The notes below the pieces were generated by a model that did not search any database, was not told where the DNA came from, and saw only the letters and a program-made list of their open reading frames with translations. A program made the translations under genes and the position numbers. 64,000 bases of DNA from Pseudomonadales bacterium (GTDB taxonomy: Bacteria; Pseudomonadota; Gammaproteobacteria; Pseudomonadales; Pseudohongiellaceae): assembly GCA_024234365.1 (NCBI GenBank), contig JACKOK010000003.1:186001-250000 (forward strand), given 5' to 3'. Below, piece after piece: positions 62,975 to 64,000 of this stretch (its first letter is position 1; the number at the start of each line of letters is the position of its first letter).

Positions 62975-64000
62975 TTACAGGCTGCCATAGAGCGAATTGG
63001 GATAGGCGGTCACGATGCGCACGTCAACGAACTGGCCGACGAGGCGGGGATCGTCACACTTGAAGTTGACCACGCGGTTGTTTTCGGTGCGGCCCTGCAG
63101 GTCGCCCGGGTCTTTCTTGGACGGGCCGGTGACCAGGATGCGCTGCTTTGTGCCGACCATGGCTTCGCTGATGGCCTGTGCCTGCTGATTGATCTGGGCC
63201 TGCAGAATGGTCAGGCGGTGTTTTTTCTCCTGTTCGGAGGTGCTGTCGGGCAGGTCTGCTGCCGGGGTGCCCGGTCTGGCACTGTAGATGAAGCTGAAGG
63301 AGTGGTCGTAACCGATCTCGATGATCAGGTTCATGGTGTCCTCGAAGTCTTTCTGTGTCTCGCCGGGAAAGCCGACGATGAAGTCGGAGGACAGGCTGAT
63401 ATTGGGACGTATCGCCCGCAGCTTGCGAATGATGGACTTGTACTCCAGCACGGTGTGGCCGCGTTTCATGGCCGCCAGAATGCGGTCGGAGCCGCTCTGT
63501 ACCGGCAGGTGCAGATGGTCCACCAGCGCCGGAACATGGCGGTAGACCTCGATCAGGGAGGGTGAGAACTCGGTCGGGTGCGAGGTGGTGAAACGGATAC
63601 GATCGATGCCATCGATTGCCGAGATGTACTGAATGAGGGTTGCCAGATCGGTGATGTTGCCCTCGTGGCTCAGCCCACGGTAGGCATTCACGTTCTGCCC
63701 CAGCAGATTGATTTCGCGCACGCCCTGTTCGGCCAGATGCACGGCTTCTGCCAGAATATCGTCCAGGGGACGGCTGACCTCTTCGCCCCGGGTATAGGGC
63801 ACGACGCAGAAAGAGCAGTATTTGCTGCAACCTTCCATGACGGTCAGAAAGGCTTCGCAACCGTCCACGCGCGGCTCGGGCAGACGGTCGAATTTCTCGA
63901 TTTCAGGAAAGCTGATGTCGACCACGGTGTCCTTGCCACTGGCTGCCTGCAGCATCTGCGGCAGTTTGTGCAAAGTCTGGGGGCCGAATACCACGTCCAC
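62975..64000 (-). CDS. miaB: tRNA-2-methylthio-N6-dimethylallyladenosine synthase, C-terminal three quarters
   Basis: The gene runs off the window; 341 residues are seen. The radical SAM cluster CSKYCSFC lies near the start of the visible part, then NVNAYRG, HLPVQSGSDRIL and the C-terminal TRAM domain (RTENNRVVNFK). MiaB adds methylthio to ms2i6A37 using two Fe-S clusters; the N-terminal UPF0004 domain cysteines lie mostly outside. It leads the ybeZ-ybeY-corC series. Confidence 0.96.
   Translation of the reverse strand: MDVVFGPQTLHKLPQMLQAASGKDTVVDISFPEIEKFDRLPEPRVDGCEAFLTVMEGCSKYCSFCVVPYTRGEEVSRPLDDILAEAVHLAEQGVREINLLGQNVNAYRGLSHEGNITDLATLIQYISAIDGIDRIRFTTSHPTEFSPSLIEVYRHVPALVDHLHLPVQSGSDRILAAMKRGHTVLEYKSIIRKLRAIRPNISLSSDFIVGFPGETQKDFEDTMNLIIEIGYDHSFSFIYSARPGTPAADLPDSTSEQEKKHRLTILQAQINQQAQAISEAMVGTKQRILVTGPSKKDPGDLQGRTENNRVVNFKCDDPRLVGQFVDVRIVTAYPNSLYGSL

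Overview
This is 64 kb of GC-rich chromosomal DNA, dense with housekeeping genes. The gene content points to a gammaproteobacterium, probably an aerobic, likely marine relative of the Pseudomonadales, Cellvibrionales or Oceanospirillales. Pointers are the ampD-ampE-aceE-aceF order, fxsA next to groESL, a FabY-type ketoacyl synthase, a class I fumarase, the E. coli-like rsfS-rlmH-mrdA-rodA-rlpA-dacA-ybeD-lipB-lipA order, and an 800-residue-class FadE. The species cannot be fixed from the sequence alone. I see no insertion sequence, prophage, CRISPR array or rRNA operon. One tRNA (Leu, UAG) is present.

Layout. 1-5.6 kb: the tail of ampD, ampE, and pyruvate dehydrogenase E1 and E2. 5.6-10.2 kb (minus strand): panE, a membrane-anchored alpha/beta hydrolase, and a FecCD-type ABC permease and ATPase with no binding protein. 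10.2-17.2 kb: yajQ, ampG, fxsA, groES-groEL (groEL is broken by a one-base insertion as sequenced) behind a clear sigma-32 promoter, an AgcS amino-acid symporter, and an HTH-plus-membrane protein. 17.3-20.2 kb (minus): a redoxin/cytochrome c protein, a PHM/DBH-like copper monooxygenase and sodB. 20.4-30.2 kb: a coiled-coil membrane protein, tRNA-Leu, a VWA-like protein, a membrane J-protein, an enoyl-CoA hydratase, fumarase, fabY, an M15 peptidase, a MltB-type transglycosylase, an HPF-like protein and a DUF1244 protein. 30.2-35.2 kb (minus): an AraC-type regulator with greB, then dinB, serC and serA. 35.5-38.2 kb: a compact run of MBL-fold hydrolase, GIY-YIG protein, one-TM protein and TudS-DUF1722. 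38.3-48.6 kb: proA, nadD, rsfS, rlmH, the elongasome pair mrdA-rodA, rlpA, dacA, ybeD, lipB and lipA. 48.7-53 kb: a cyclophilin, an NSS transporter, a class V aminotransferase and a GST. 53-56.3 kb: a membrane class III nucleotide cyclase divergent from an AT-rich ICMT-like methyltransferase overlapping an uncharacterised gene. 56.3-64 kb (minus): fadE, holA, lptE, corC, ybeY, phoH and the 3' part of miaB.

How it fits together. Cell-wall growth and recycling recur: AmpD/AmpE/AmpG, a signal-less M15 peptidase, MltB, PBP2/RodA, RlpA and PBP5. LipA and LipB supply the lipoyl groups carried by the AceF in this window. RsfS, RlmH, YbeY, MiaB, HPF and GreB serve ribosomes, tRNA and transcription.

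The stretches least explained by known operons are the copper monooxygenase with its redoxin-cytochrome partner, the cyclase/methyltransferase/unknown-gene island at 53-55.8 kb, and the hydrolase-linked ABC transporter without a binding protein. The broken groEL also needs resolving.
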